Positions 44,849-52,535 of a stretch of 64,000 bases of DNA are shown piece after piece. The stretch's first letter is position 1; each line of letters begins with the position of its first letter. Position numbers and translations under genes: made by a program. The notes beneath the pieces are model-generated. The model had not been told where the DNA came from. It searched no databases and saw only the letters and a list, made by a program, of their open reading frames with translations. This DNA is from Algibacter sp045066735 (GTDB taxonomy: Bacteria; Bacteroidota; Bacteroidia; Flavobacteriales; Flavobacteriaceae): positions 1 through 64,000 of the forward strand of contig NZ_JBISHH010000007.1 in assembly GCF_045066735.1 (NCBI RefSeq), written 5' to 3'.

Positions 44849-45003
44849 GCGTTAGGGATTGATGCGGCATCCTTTTTTGTGCGCGCCTTATTTTTACAAA
44901 TGAAGACGCGCCTTATGTTTTAAGACTGTTTTATCGTTTTGGACGAGGCGTATTGTGCACAATAAAAGATATAGCGGAAAGCCCGACCCTTGTGGTAACG
45001 CCC
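44849..45003 (+). repeat. Intergenic repeat element, copy B
   Basis: It starts GCGTTAGGGATTGATGCGGC and ends GATATAGCGGAAAGCCCGAC, then a small ACC-cttgt-GGT hairpin and TAACGCCC. The centre holds a direct repeat CGCGCCTTAT (two copies about 24 bp apart). The GCGTTA and TAACGC ends are complementary. It lies between the nadK stop and the porG promoter, filling about half of the 353-bp gap 44661-45013. Confidence 0.82.
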
Positions 45004-45013
45004 AAAAAGGGAA

Positions 45014-45901
45014 TTATTGATTACGTTTATCTTCGCCCCAAAGTAGTTTTTTTCTAAGGGTTACTAGGAAGCTTTCGCTAGGTAAATCGATCATTTTTAT
45101 TCTGAAATCCGCCTTTTTTATGGTGATTAATGTGCCATTATCTAAAGTTGCAATTCTTGAATCTAGAGAGACTAAATGTTGCTCTTCACGACCATTTACT
45201 TTAAGTTGTATTTCTGTAGAATCTGGTATTATCAATGGGCGTGCACTTAAATTGTGCGGTGCTATTGGTGTTAATGCAAAACTGTTAGCGCCGGGTGTTA
45301 TTACTGGTCCGCCGCAACTTAATGAGTAACCTGTTGAGCCGGTTGGTGTTGATACAATGAGGCCGTCGCTCCAATAGGAGGTTAGTAGTTCGCCGTCTAA
45401 ATAGGTTTCTACGGTTATCATTGAGGTGGTGTTTTTTCTGCTTACTGCAATTTCGTTTAAGGCGAAATTCATAGATAATATATCGTCGTTTTCTGGCGAT
45501 GTTTCTACAGAAAGTAAAGTGCGTTCGGATATTTTATAATTGCCATCTATAATGTTTTGCATGGCATTTTCTATCTGGTTTACTTGTATGGTTGCTAAAA
45601 AACCAAGGCGACCTGTGTTGATACCAATTATTGGAATGTCTAGGTTTTTTACATAGGTTATGGCACGTAAAATTGTACCATCGCCACCAATACTTACTAG
45701 TAAATCGAAGGAGTTATCGAGTTTGTCGAAGGTTTTAAATGATGAATAGTCGCTTTCGTTTTGCGATTCACTTTTTATAAGATTCGAGAATTCGGTTTCA
45801 ATATAGGCATCGAATTCTTTTTTGAGTAAATAGTTTAGAAGCGTTTCTACAGAGGTGGTAGTTGTTTTGTTGTAAAAACGTCCAAAAATTGCAACTTTCA
45901 T
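45014..45901 (-). CDS. nadK: NAD kinase
   Basis: A 295-residue protein with the ATP-NAD kinase signature LLVSIGGDGTILRAITYV, GINTGRLGFLAT, SDGLIVSTPTGSTGYSLSCGGPVI and LTPIAPHNLSARPLI. It phosphorylates NAD+ to NADP+. It begins 4 bp after the CBS-domain gene stop, so the two are cotranscribed. An intergenic repeat follows right after its stop. Confidence 0.96.
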   Translation of the reverse strand: MKVAIFGRFYNKTTTTSVETLLNYLLKKEFDAYIETEFSNLIKSESQNESDYSSFKTFDKLDNSFDLLVSIGGDGTILRAITYVKNLDIPIIGINTGRLGFLATIQVNQIENAMQNIIDGNYKISERTLLSVETSPENDDILSMNFALNEIAVSRKNTTSMITVETYLDGELLTSYWSDGLIVSTPTGSTGYSLSCGGPVITPGANSFALTPIAPHNLSARPLIIPDSTEIQLKVNGREEQHLVSLDSRIATLDNGTLITIKKADFRIKMIDLPSESFLVTLRKKLLWGEDKRNQ

Positions 45902-45905
45902 AAAA

Positions 45906-46565
45906 TTATATATCTAAGTACTTGTTTAAATAATCCGATCGTTCTTTTAGGCTTTCAATATAGCTGTCCTCTTCGTGACCAGAAATAATATTATAACTGT
46001 AACGCCTGAAGGTTTGTATAATTTCGTTTAGGCCTGTATTGCCTATTTTTAGGGTGATTTGTACTAAGTCGCTATTCATTTTAGATATAAATGCGCCAAG
46101 CAGTTTACCATCGTTAGATTCTACAATTTGGCTAATTTCACTAAAAGAATAATCGTTAACTCCCTTTTCTATAACCAATATACCTCCAGCTTCGGAGAAA
46201 AAAGGCGATTCGTTAAAAAGGCTAATAATGTCGTTTAGTTCGTAATATCCTAAATACTTGTTTTGTTCACTTAAAACAGGCATAATATTGGTTGAGTTTT
46301 TTGCGAATGCCTCTAAAACATCGAGCCAAACGGTATCGTTACGAACAAAAAAATCTTCGAATGCATATTGATATTCAGATAAAGGCTTACCACTATCAAA
46401 GCAATGCGCATCTGTTTCTGAAAAACTACCTAAATAAGTGCCAATATCATCAGAAACTGGAATATGTGAAAACGTTAACTGATTAAACAGTAGTTGTACT
46501 TCACTAATTTTACTGGTGTTTTTTAGTGGTTTTATATCGTTTATAATGTATTCAGAAAGTTTCAT
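45906..46565 (-). CDS. CBS-domain protein
   Basis: A 219-residue soluble protein with a CBS pair in the first 130 residues (FNQLTFSHIPVSDDIGTYLGSFS; FAKNSTNIMPVLSEQNKYLGYYELNDIISLF). An ACT-like beta-alpha-beta segment follows (GGILVIEKGVNDYSFSEIS, QITLKIGNTGLNEIIQTFRRY). CBS pairs bind adenine nucleotides and regulate. Coupling with nadK (4 bp) suggests a nucleotide-linked role, which is inference. It is divergent from pdxJ. Confidence 0.82.
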   Translation of the reverse strand: MKLSEYIINDIKPLKNTSKISEVQLLFNQLTFSHIPVSDDIGTYLGSFSETDAHCFDSGKPLSEYQYAFEDFFVRNDTVWLDVLEAFAKNSTNIMPVLSEQNKYLGYYELNDIISLFNESPFFSEAGGILVIEKGVNDYSFSEISQIVESNDGKLLGAFISKMNSDLVQITLKIGNTGLNEIIQTFRRYSYNIISGHEEDSYIESLKERSDYLNKYLDI

Positions 46566-46627
46566 AACGCCTTTTAATAGGTATGCAAATTAATCAAAAA
46601 AATAGCAATTATGCTTGTTCTACTTTG

Positions 46628-46635
46628 TATTTTTG
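46628..46635 (+). promoter_or_regulatory. Candidate pdxJ promoter, -7 box TATTTTTG
   Basis: A TAnnTTTG match 17 bp before the pdxJ start. No -33 element at the usual spacing. Confidence 0.4.
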
Positions 46636-46652
46636 TGTTTTAAAATGTATTT

Positions 46653-47366
46653 ATGACAAAGTTAAGTGTTAATATAAATAAAATTGCCACGTTGAGGAAC
46701 TCTAGAGGTGGTGATGTGCCTAATGTTGTTGGGTTTGCGAAAGACGTACAACGTTTTGGTGCAGAGGGTGTTACTATACATCCAAGACCAGATGAACGTC
46801 ACATTAGATATCAGGACGCACGTGATTTAAAACCAGAAGTTTATACTGAATATAATATAGAGGGTAATCCTGTAGAATCATTTTTAAAACTTGTTTTAGA
46901 AGTCAAGCCTACACAAGTTACCTTAGTTCCAGATGCGGTTGATGCTATTACAAGTAATGCCGGTTGGGATACTATAAAACACAAAGGTTTTTTAATTGAT
47001 GTGATTAAGGAATTTCAAAATAACGGGATTCGAACTTCTATTTTTGTAGATCCTGTATTAGAGCAAATTGAAGGTGCTAAAGCTACCGGAACCGACCGCA
47101 TTGAATTATACACCGAGGCCTTTGCACATCAATATAGTTTGGGTAACAAGTCTGCAATAAAGCCTTATATTGAAAGTGCCGAATTAGCAAACAGTTTAGG
47201 TTTGGGGATAAATGCAGGTCACGATTTATCGTTAGATAACACTGCGTTTTTTAAACAAAATATACCAGGGTTATTAGAGGTTTCTATTGGGCATGCCTTA
47301 ATTGCCGAAAGTTTATATTTAGGCGTAGAGAATGTAATACAAATGTATTTACGTAAATTGAAATAA
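46653..47366 (+). CDS. pdxJ: Pyridoxine 5'-phosphate synthase
   Basis: A 237-residue TIM-barrel protein of the usual PdxJ length. It has LSVNINKIATLRNSRGGDVPN, EGVTIHPRPDERHIRYQDA, QVTLVPDA, SIFVDPVLEQIEGAKATGTDRIELYT, GINAGHDLSLDN and EVSIGHALIAESLYLGVE. It condenses 3-amino-2-oxopropyl phosphate with 1-deoxyxylulose 5-phosphate to pyridoxine 5'-phosphate (DXP-dependent vitamin B6 route). The alpha/beta hydrolase follows 62 bp later. Confidence 0.96.
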   Translation: MTKLSVNINKIATLRNSRGGDVPNVVGFAKDVQRFGAEGVTIHPRPDERHIRYQDARDLKPEVYTEYNIEGNPVESFLKLVLEVKPTQVTLVPDAVDAITSNAGWDTIKHKGFLIDVIKEFQNNGIRTSIFVDPVLEQIEGAKATGTDRIELYTEAFAHQYSLGNKSAIKPYIESAELANSLGLGINAGHDLSLDNTAFFKQNIPGLLEVSIGHALIAESLYLGVENVIQMYLRKLK

Positions 47367-47428
47367 AAAGTAATTACAACCAAATAAAGCAGGGAAAAAT
47401 AAGTTCTAAGAAGGGTTAATGGAGAATT

Positions 47429-48202
47429 ATGGAAGAAAAGAAGTTGTTATATTCAAATATTTTAGGTGAAGGAAAACCGTTTGTAATTTTACATGGTTTT
47501 TTAGGAATGAGCGATAATTGGAAAACACATGGAAAACATCTTTCTGAGCAAGGTTTTGAGGTTCATTTGGTCGATCAAAGAAATCACGGTAGAAGTTTTT
47601 GGGATGCTAATTTTAGTTATGAAGTACTTGCGGAAGATTTAAAAGGCTATTGTGAAGCACATAACTTAAAAGAGATTACCTTACTTGGCCATTCAATGGG
47701 AGGTAAAACTGCAATGCTCTTTGCTTGCGAATATCCAGAGTTGGTTTCAAAATTAATAATTGCCGATATTTCTCCACGTTTTTACCCTGTACATCACGAC
47801 GGAATTTTGACAGGGTTAAGTGCTTTAAATTTTGATGTTATAAAAACCAGAGATGAAGCAGATAGTGCATTAAGTGGGTATGTGGACGATGTTGGAACGC
47901 GCCAATTTTTATTAAAAAACCTGTATTGGATTGAAAAAGGAAAATTAGCATTGAGAATAAATCTTGATATCTTAAAAGAAGAAGTGTCAGAAGTTGGAGA
48001 GGCTTTGCCAAGTTATCTAAATTTTGACAAACCCACGCTGTTTATGCGTGGCGATCGTTCGGAATATATAGGTGTTGGTGATGAAGCTATAATTAAAAAC
48101 CATTTTTCCGATTTTAAAATCGTTACTATTGCAAACGCGGGGCATTGGTTACATGCAGAAAACCCGAAGGACTTTTTTGCAGCCTTACTTAATTTTATTT
48201 AA
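47429..48202 (+). CDS. Alpha/beta hydrolase (YbfF-like)
   Basis: A 257-residue alpha/beta hydrolase. The oxyanion strand is FVILHGFLGMSDNWKTHG, the family motif VDQRNHGRS, the nucleophile elbow LLGHSMGGKTAM, and the catalytic His in IANAGHWLHAENP; an Asp lies in IADISPRFYP or MRGDRSEYI. This is the pattern of E. coli YbfF esterase. The physiological ester is unknown. Confidence 0.88.
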   Translation: MEEKKLLYSNILGEGKPFVILHGFLGMSDNWKTHGKHLSEQGFEVHLVDQRNHGRSFWDANFSYEVLAEDLKGYCEAHNLKEITLLGHSMGGKTAMLFACEYPELVSKLIIADISPRFYPVHHDGILTGLSALNFDVIKTRDEADSALSGYVDDVGTRQFLLKNLYWIEKGKLALRINLDILKEEVSEVGEALPSYLNFDKPTLFMRGDRSEYIGVGDEAIIKNHFSDFKIVTIANAGHWLHAENPKDFFAALLNFI

Positions 48203-48220
48203 TTTTAAAATAAAAATATC

Positions 48221-48571
48221 ATGAACACAATAATAAAAGTTTTAGTAAATGCTATAGCTGTATTTGTTTTGGCAAACGTGCTTTCGGGCGTTCAGGTAGA
48301 CGGTTATTTGTCTGCCATAATAGTTGCGATCGTACTTTCAATTTTAAATCTTTTGGTAAAACCTATTTTGGTTATTTTTACATTACCGGTAACAGTAATA
48401 ACTTTAGGATTATTTTTGCTAGTCATTAATGGTTTAATTATTCTTTTAGCCGATGAATTTATCAATGGTTTTTCTGTTGATAATATTTGGTGGGCTATAC
48501 TCTTTAGTATACTGTTATCCATTCTGCAATCTATTTTACAGTCCTTTTTTACCACCGATAAAAAGAGTTAA
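48221..48571 (+). CDS. Four-TM phage-holin-like membrane protein
   Basis: A 116-residue protein of four hydrophobic helices with SGVQVDGYLSAIIVAIVLSILNLLVKPILVIF-type pattern (Phage_holin_4_2/YvlD family). This family is chromosomal and widespread; nothing phage-related is nearby, so the holin label is only by homology. It starts 18 bp after the hydrolase and is probably cotranscribed. The mature function is unknown. Confidence 0.8.
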   Translation: MNTIIKVLVNAIAVFVLANVLSGVQVDGYLSAIIVAIVLSILNLLVKPILVIFTLPVTVITLGLFLLVINGLIILLADEFINGFSVDNIWWAILFSILLSILQSILQSFFTTDKKS

Positions 48572-48672
48572 CTAGAAATCTAGAATAGTTTAATAAACTT
48601 TATACGAATATAAATGCTTGTGGTGCGGTAGTGCCTGTGGAGAAAACCCCGGAAACTCGGCAAATTAAAAAC

Positions 48673-48703
48673 TTTGTTAGGATGTAAAAATATTGTACTT
48701 TTG
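48673..48703 (+). promoter_or_regulatory. Promoter of tig (textbook Bacteroidota type)
   Basis: TTTG, a 19-bp spacer and TACTTTTG match TTTG-N19-TAnnTTTG exactly. Transcription should start near 48710, leaving a leader of about 145 nt before tig. Confidence 0.85.
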
Positions 48704-48713
48704 CATCCCGATT

Positions 48714-48761
48714 TTAGTTGCTAAAAAATCTAATCTTAGATTCAGATTAATTTTTTACTAA
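48714..48761 (+). promoter_or_regulatory. Long hairpin at the predicted 5' end of the tig mRNA
   Basis: TTAGT pairs with ACTAA (48757-48761); AAAAAAT and TAATCT (48723-48736) pair with AGATTA and ATTTTTT (48744-48756) around a seven-base loop, with one bulged C and a four-base bulge. It begins about 4 nt from the predicted transcription start. A smaller AGGTTT / AAACCT hairpin follows further down the leader. Confidence 0.55.
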
Positions 48762-48854
48762 AATTTAGTTTTCCTGCTAAGTAAGGTAAACTCAAAGAAA
48801 TATAAGGTTTTAAACCTAATTGTTAAATGCCTTTTCAGGCTTATATCATTAAAA

Positions 48855-50183
48855 ATGAATATTACAAGAGAAAACGTTGATGCATTAAATGCTGTGGTAA
48901 AAGTAGATATCGCTAAAGAAGATTATAGCGATAAAGTTGAGAAAATATTGTTAGATTACCGCAAAACAGCAAATATTCCTGGATTTAGAAAAGGGCATGT
49001 GCCAATGGGCATGGTGAAAAAACAATACGGAAAAGCAGTTTTGGTTGATGAAGTAAACAAACTTTTACAAGATGCTTTAAATAAGTATTTAACCGAAGAA
49101 AAACTAGATGTTCTTGGGCAACCGTTACCAAAAACGCAAGACGAAATTAATTGGGATGCCGATCAATTCTCATTTGAATTTGAATTAGGTTTAGCTCCTC
49201 AATTTGATGTTGAATTAAAAAGTAAAAAAGCCATCACTCAATATAATATTGTTGCTGATGATAAAATGATTGATGAACAAATTGAACGTATTCAAAAACA
49301 ATACGGAAAATTAATTCCTCAAGATGTTGTAGAAGCAGATAGCGAAATTACTGGTGCTTATACAAACGAAGAAAAAGAAATTGATAACACGGTAACTTTA
49401 ACTTTAGATAAGTTTAAAGGAAAAGCAACAGCAAAACAATTTATTGGAGCTAAAGCAGGAGATGTTATTGTTTTAAAAACTAAAGGGCTTTTCGAAGACG
49501 ATCACGATTTAATGCATGCGTTAAAATTAGGTCACGATGAAGTTCATGGTTTAGATATTGAAGTATCTTTTACTATTACTGAGGTTAACAAAAGAGAGTT
49601 GGCCGATTTAGACCAAGAGTTGTTTGATAAGCTTTTTGGCGAAGGTACAGTGAAATCTGTTTCCGAAGTAAGAGAAAAAATTAAAGAAGATGCTGAAAAG
49701 CAATTCGTGCAACAAGCGGATCAAAAGTTATTAAACGATGTGACTGAGCATTTAGTTGAAAATACTAAATTCGATTTACCAGCCGAGTTTTTAACGAAGT
49801 GGATGCAAACTGCAGGTGAAAAAGAAATGGATGCTGACCAAGCTAAAGAAGAGTATGAGAAGTCTGAAAAAAGCTTACGTTACCAATTAATAGAAGGTAA
49901 GTTAATCGAGGCTAATAACGTGCAAGTAACTATGGACGATATTAAAAATCATGCTAGAGAAATGATTAAAGGGCAAATGGCTCAATTTGGTCAATTAAAC
50001 CCTTCGGATAAAGAGTTAGATGATATTGCTGCACGTGTGTTATCAAACCAAGAAGAGGCGCGTCGTATTTCAGAACAATTAGTAAGTCAGAAATTATTAT
50101 CTGTTTACAAAGAAAAAGCAAATCTTAAAGTTAAAGAATTAAGTTACGAAAACTTTGTTAAAGAAGTTTACGGCGATAAATAA
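48855..50183 (+). CDS. tig: Trigger factor (ribosome-associated chaperone)
   Basis: A 442-residue protein with an N-terminal ribosome-binding domain (NIPGFRKGHVPMGMVKKQYG, the GFRxGxxP loop near residues 38-46), a middle domain with weak FKBP-type similarity, and a C-terminal helical arm domain (about 260-440). It shields nascent chains at the ribosome exit. The prolyl-isomerase domain is divergent, as in other Bacteroidota. It precedes clpP-clpX, the common order, but a terminator separates it from clpP. Confidence 0.93.
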   Translation: MNITRENVDALNAVVKVDIAKEDYSDKVEKILLDYRKTANIPGFRKGHVPMGMVKKQYGKAVLVDEVNKLLQDALNKYLTEEKLDVLGQPLPKTQDEINWDADQFSFEFELGLAPQFDVELKSKKAITQYNIVADDKMIDEQIERIQKQYGKLIPQDVVEADSEITGAYTNEEKEIDNTVTLTLDKFKGKATAKQFIGAKAGDVIVLKTKGLFEDDHDLMHALKLGHDEVHGLDIEVSFTITEVNKRELADLDQELFDKLFGEGTVKSVSEVREKIKEDAEKQFVQQADQKLLNDVTEHLVENTKFDLPAEFLTKWMQTAGEKEMDADQAKEEYEKSEKSLRYQLIEGKLIEANNVQVTMDDIKNHAREMIKGQMAQFGQLNPSDKELDDIAARVLSNQEEARRISEQLVSQKLLSVYKEKANLKVKELSYENFVKEVYGDK

Positions 50184-50209
50184 AATAAATAATAAATGTT
50201 TATCTTTAG

Positions 50210-50242
50210 GCGCTTAAATCTATTAGATTTAAGCGCTTTTTT
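50210..50242 (+). terminator. Terminator between tig and clpP
   Basis: A 12-bp perfect stem GCGCTTAAATCT / AGATTTAAGCGC with an ATT loop and a six-T run. Confidence 0.92.
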
Positions 50243-50330
50243 ATTCAAAACAAATTATATAAATAGTTTTATTTAGCACAAATACTTTTAATTCAATGTG
50301 TTAAATAGAATTTAATATCAAAATAATATT

Positions 50331-51005
50331 ATGGATTACGCAAAAGAATTTGAAAAATTCGCGATAAAAGATCAAGGTATTAGCAGTACATACTACAATA
50401 AAATTATTAGTAGCATGTATCCAACTAATTTAACGCCAAACATTATTGAAGAACGCCAAATGAATATTGCCGTTTTTGATGTGTTTTCGCGCTTAATGAT
50501 GGATCGTATTATTTTTCTAGGAACCGGAATTAATGATCAAGTTGCAAACATTGTACAAGCACAACTTTTATTTTTAGAAAGTACAGATGCTAATAAAGAT
50601 ATCCAAATTTACATTAACTCTCCAGGAGGAAGTGTATATGCTGGACTAGGTATTTACGATACCATGCAGTTTATAAAGCCAGATGTAGCAACTATTTGTA
50701 CGGGTATGGCTGCTTCTATGGGTGCTGTTTTGTTATGTGCAGGCGCAAAAGGAAAACGAAGTGGGTTAACACATTCTCGTGTTATGATTCACCAACCTTT
50801 AGGAGGAGCTCAAGGACAAGCAAGCGATATTGAAATTACAGCTAGAGAGATTTTAATTTTGAAAGAAGAACTTTACAATATTATTAGTAAGCATTCTGGG
50901 CAAGATTACGACAAAGTATATGAAGATAGTGATAGAGATTACTGGATGAAAGCTGATAAAGCTAAGGAATACGGTATGATCGATGAAATTTTAGCTCGTA
51001 ATTAA
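50331..51005 (+). CDS. clpP: ATP-dependent Clp protease proteolytic subunit
   Basis: A 224-residue serine protease with the catalytic Ser129 in ICTGMAASMGAVLLCAG, His154 in RVMIHQPLGGAQGQASD, and an Asp in EDSDRDYWM. YINSPGGSVYAGLGIYDTM forms the substrate-binding strand. Length and N-terminal extension (about 25 residues before the mature core) are usual. It degrades proteins unfolded by ClpX, whose gene follows after 73 bp. Confidence 0.97.
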   Translation: MDYAKEFEKFAIKDQGISSTYYNKIISSMYPTNLTPNIIEERQMNIAVFDVFSRLMMDRIIFLGTGINDQVANIVQAQLLFLESTDANKDIQIYINSPGGSVYAGLGIYDTMQFIKPDVATICTGMAASMGAVLLCAGAKGKRSGLTHSRVMIHQPLGGAQGQASDIEITAREILILKEELYNIISKHSGQDYDKVYEDSDRDYWMKADKAKEYGMIDEILARN

Positions 51006-51078
51006 TAAAAATTCACTAACTTTAAAGTGTTGGTATAAAGGGGTTTGAAATTTATATGCCTCAAAACAAGTAAGATTA

Positions 51079-52311
51079 ATGGCAAAAGAAGAATTAGAAT
51101 GTTCGTTTTGTGGTCGTAAAAAGCCTGAAACAAATTTGTTAATAGCAGGATTAGATGCACACATCTGCGATAGATGTATTGAGCAGGCTCATGGTATTGT
51201 TATAGAGGAATCTAAGCAAAACGATAGTAGCGATCTATCAGCGGAATTAAAACTACGCAAGCCTTTACAAATTAAAGAATTTTTAGATGAATATATTATT
51301 GGTCAAGACATGACTAAAAAAGTAATGTCTGTGGCTGTATATAATCACTATAAGCGTTTATTACAACCACCAACTGGCGATGATATTGAAATTCAAAAAT
51401 CAAATATCGTTATGGTTGGGCAAACCGGTACAGGTAAGACTTTAATGGCCAAAACTATTGCTAAAATGCTTAATGTACCTTTAGCTATTGTAGATGCAAC
51501 GGTTTTAACCGAGGCTGGTTATGTTGGTGAAGATGTTGAAAGTATTTTAACGCGTTTATTGCAAGCTGCAGATTATAATTTAGAGAAAGCAGAAAAAGGT
51601 ATTGTTTTTATTGATGAAATTGATAAAATAGCACGTAAAAGTGATAACCCTTCGATTACTAGAGATGTCTCTGGTGAAGGTGTGCAGCAAGCTTTATTAA
51701 AATTATTAGAAGGTACAGTTGTGAATGTGCCACCTAAAGGCGGACGTAAACATCCAGATCAAAAATTTATAGAGGTTAATACTGAAAATATTTTGTTTAT
51801 TGCTGGTGGAGCTTTTGATGGTATTGAAAGACATATTTCAAAGCGACTAAATATGCAAGCAGTAGGGTATAGTGCTTCTATGTCTGACGAGAATGTAGAT
51901 CAAAGTAATTTGTTACAATACATAATCCCAAAGGATTTAAAAGATTTCGGTTTAATTCCTGAAATTATTGGAAGACTTCCTGTGTTAACGTATATGGATC
52001 CTTTAGATGCTAAAACTTTAAGAGCAATTTTGACAGAACCTAAAAACGCTATAATTAAACAGTATAAAAAACTGTTTACTATGGATGAAGTAGATTTTTC
52101 TATTAGCGATGGTGCACTAGATTTTATCGTCGGTAAAGCTATTGAATATAAATTAGGAGCTAGGGGATTACGTTCTTTATGTGAAGAAATTTTAACTGAT
52201 GCTATGTTTGAATTACCAAGTAGTGAGGATAAGGTCTTGAATGTGACTAAAACTTACGCCGAAAGAAAATTGACTAAAACAACTATTAAAAAGCTAAAAG
52301 CGGTTTCTTAA
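51079..52311 (+). CDS. clpX: ATP-dependent Clp protease ATP-binding subunit ClpX
   Basis: A 410-residue AAA+ unfoldase. The N-terminal C4 zinc domain is intact (Cys8, Cys11, Cys30, Cys33; CSFCGRKKPE, HICDRC). Walker A is VGQTGTGKTLMAKT, pore-1 loop GYVGEDVES, Walker B IVFIDEIDKIARK, and the RKH loop region EGTVVNVPPKGGRKHP. The ClpP-contacting IGF loop appears as LIPEIIGRLP. It recognises tagged substrates, unfolds them and feeds ClpP. Confidence 0.97.
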   Translation: MAKEELECSFCGRKKPETNLLIAGLDAHICDRCIEQAHGIVIEESKQNDSSDLSAELKLRKPLQIKEFLDEYIIGQDMTKKVMSVAVYNHYKRLLQPPTGDDIEIQKSNIVMVGQTGTGKTLMAKTIAKMLNVPLAIVDATVLTEAGYVGEDVESILTRLLQAADYNLEKAEKGIVFIDEIDKIARKSDNPSITRDVSGEGVQQALLKLLEGTVVNVPPKGGRKHPDQKFIEVNTENILFIAGGAFDGIERHISKRLNMQAVGYSASMSDENVDQSNLLQYIIPKDLKDFGLIPEIIGRLPVLTYMDPLDAKTLRAILTEPKNAIIKQYKKLFTMDEVDFSISDGALDFIVGKAIEYKLGARGLRSLCEEILTDAMFELPSSEDKVLNVTKTYAERKLTKTTIKKLKAVS

Positions 52312-52332
52312 AGTTGAGCTGTATTATAATTT

Positions 52333-52370
52333 AAAAAGCCATTTGTAAAATTATTTACAAATGGCTTTTT
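52333..52370 (+). terminator. Terminator of clpP-clpX
   Basis: Stem AAAAGCCATTTGTAAA / TTTACAAATGGCTTTT with a four-base loop. Confidence 0.9.
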
Positions 52371-52463
52371 GTTTTACTGTTATTTTGAAATTGCTTAAAA
52401 AAATAGTACTTAGTATATATGTTTTTTTTGAGTAATTGATTAATTCTTGTTTTTTTGTCTATC

Positions 52464-52504
52464 AAAAAAAAAGCCGACCTAACAAGGAGTTAGAGCCGGC
52501 TTTT
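52464..52504 (-). terminator. Terminator of the FAS1 lipoprotein gene
   Basis: On the minus strand stem AAAAGCCGGCTC... / ...GTCGGCTTTT is followed by a long T-run, 32 bp after the stop. Confidence 0.8.
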
Positions 52505-52535
52505 AAATTAACTAGTTTTAGGGAATAAGTTAATA

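Noticed and set aside
44883..44917. Direct repeat CGCGCCTTAT as a separate CRISPR-like or att site
   Set aside because: There are only two copies, and they lie inside intergenic repeat copy B.
48221..48571. Phage holin as sign of a prophage
   Set aside because: The family is a common chromosomal four-helix protein, and no other phage gene is present nearby.
48572..48672. Possible small RNA or tRNA remnant in the GC-richer stretch before tig
   Set aside because: No cloverleaf or T-loop sequence was found, and the promoter for tig lies after it; no support beyond composition.
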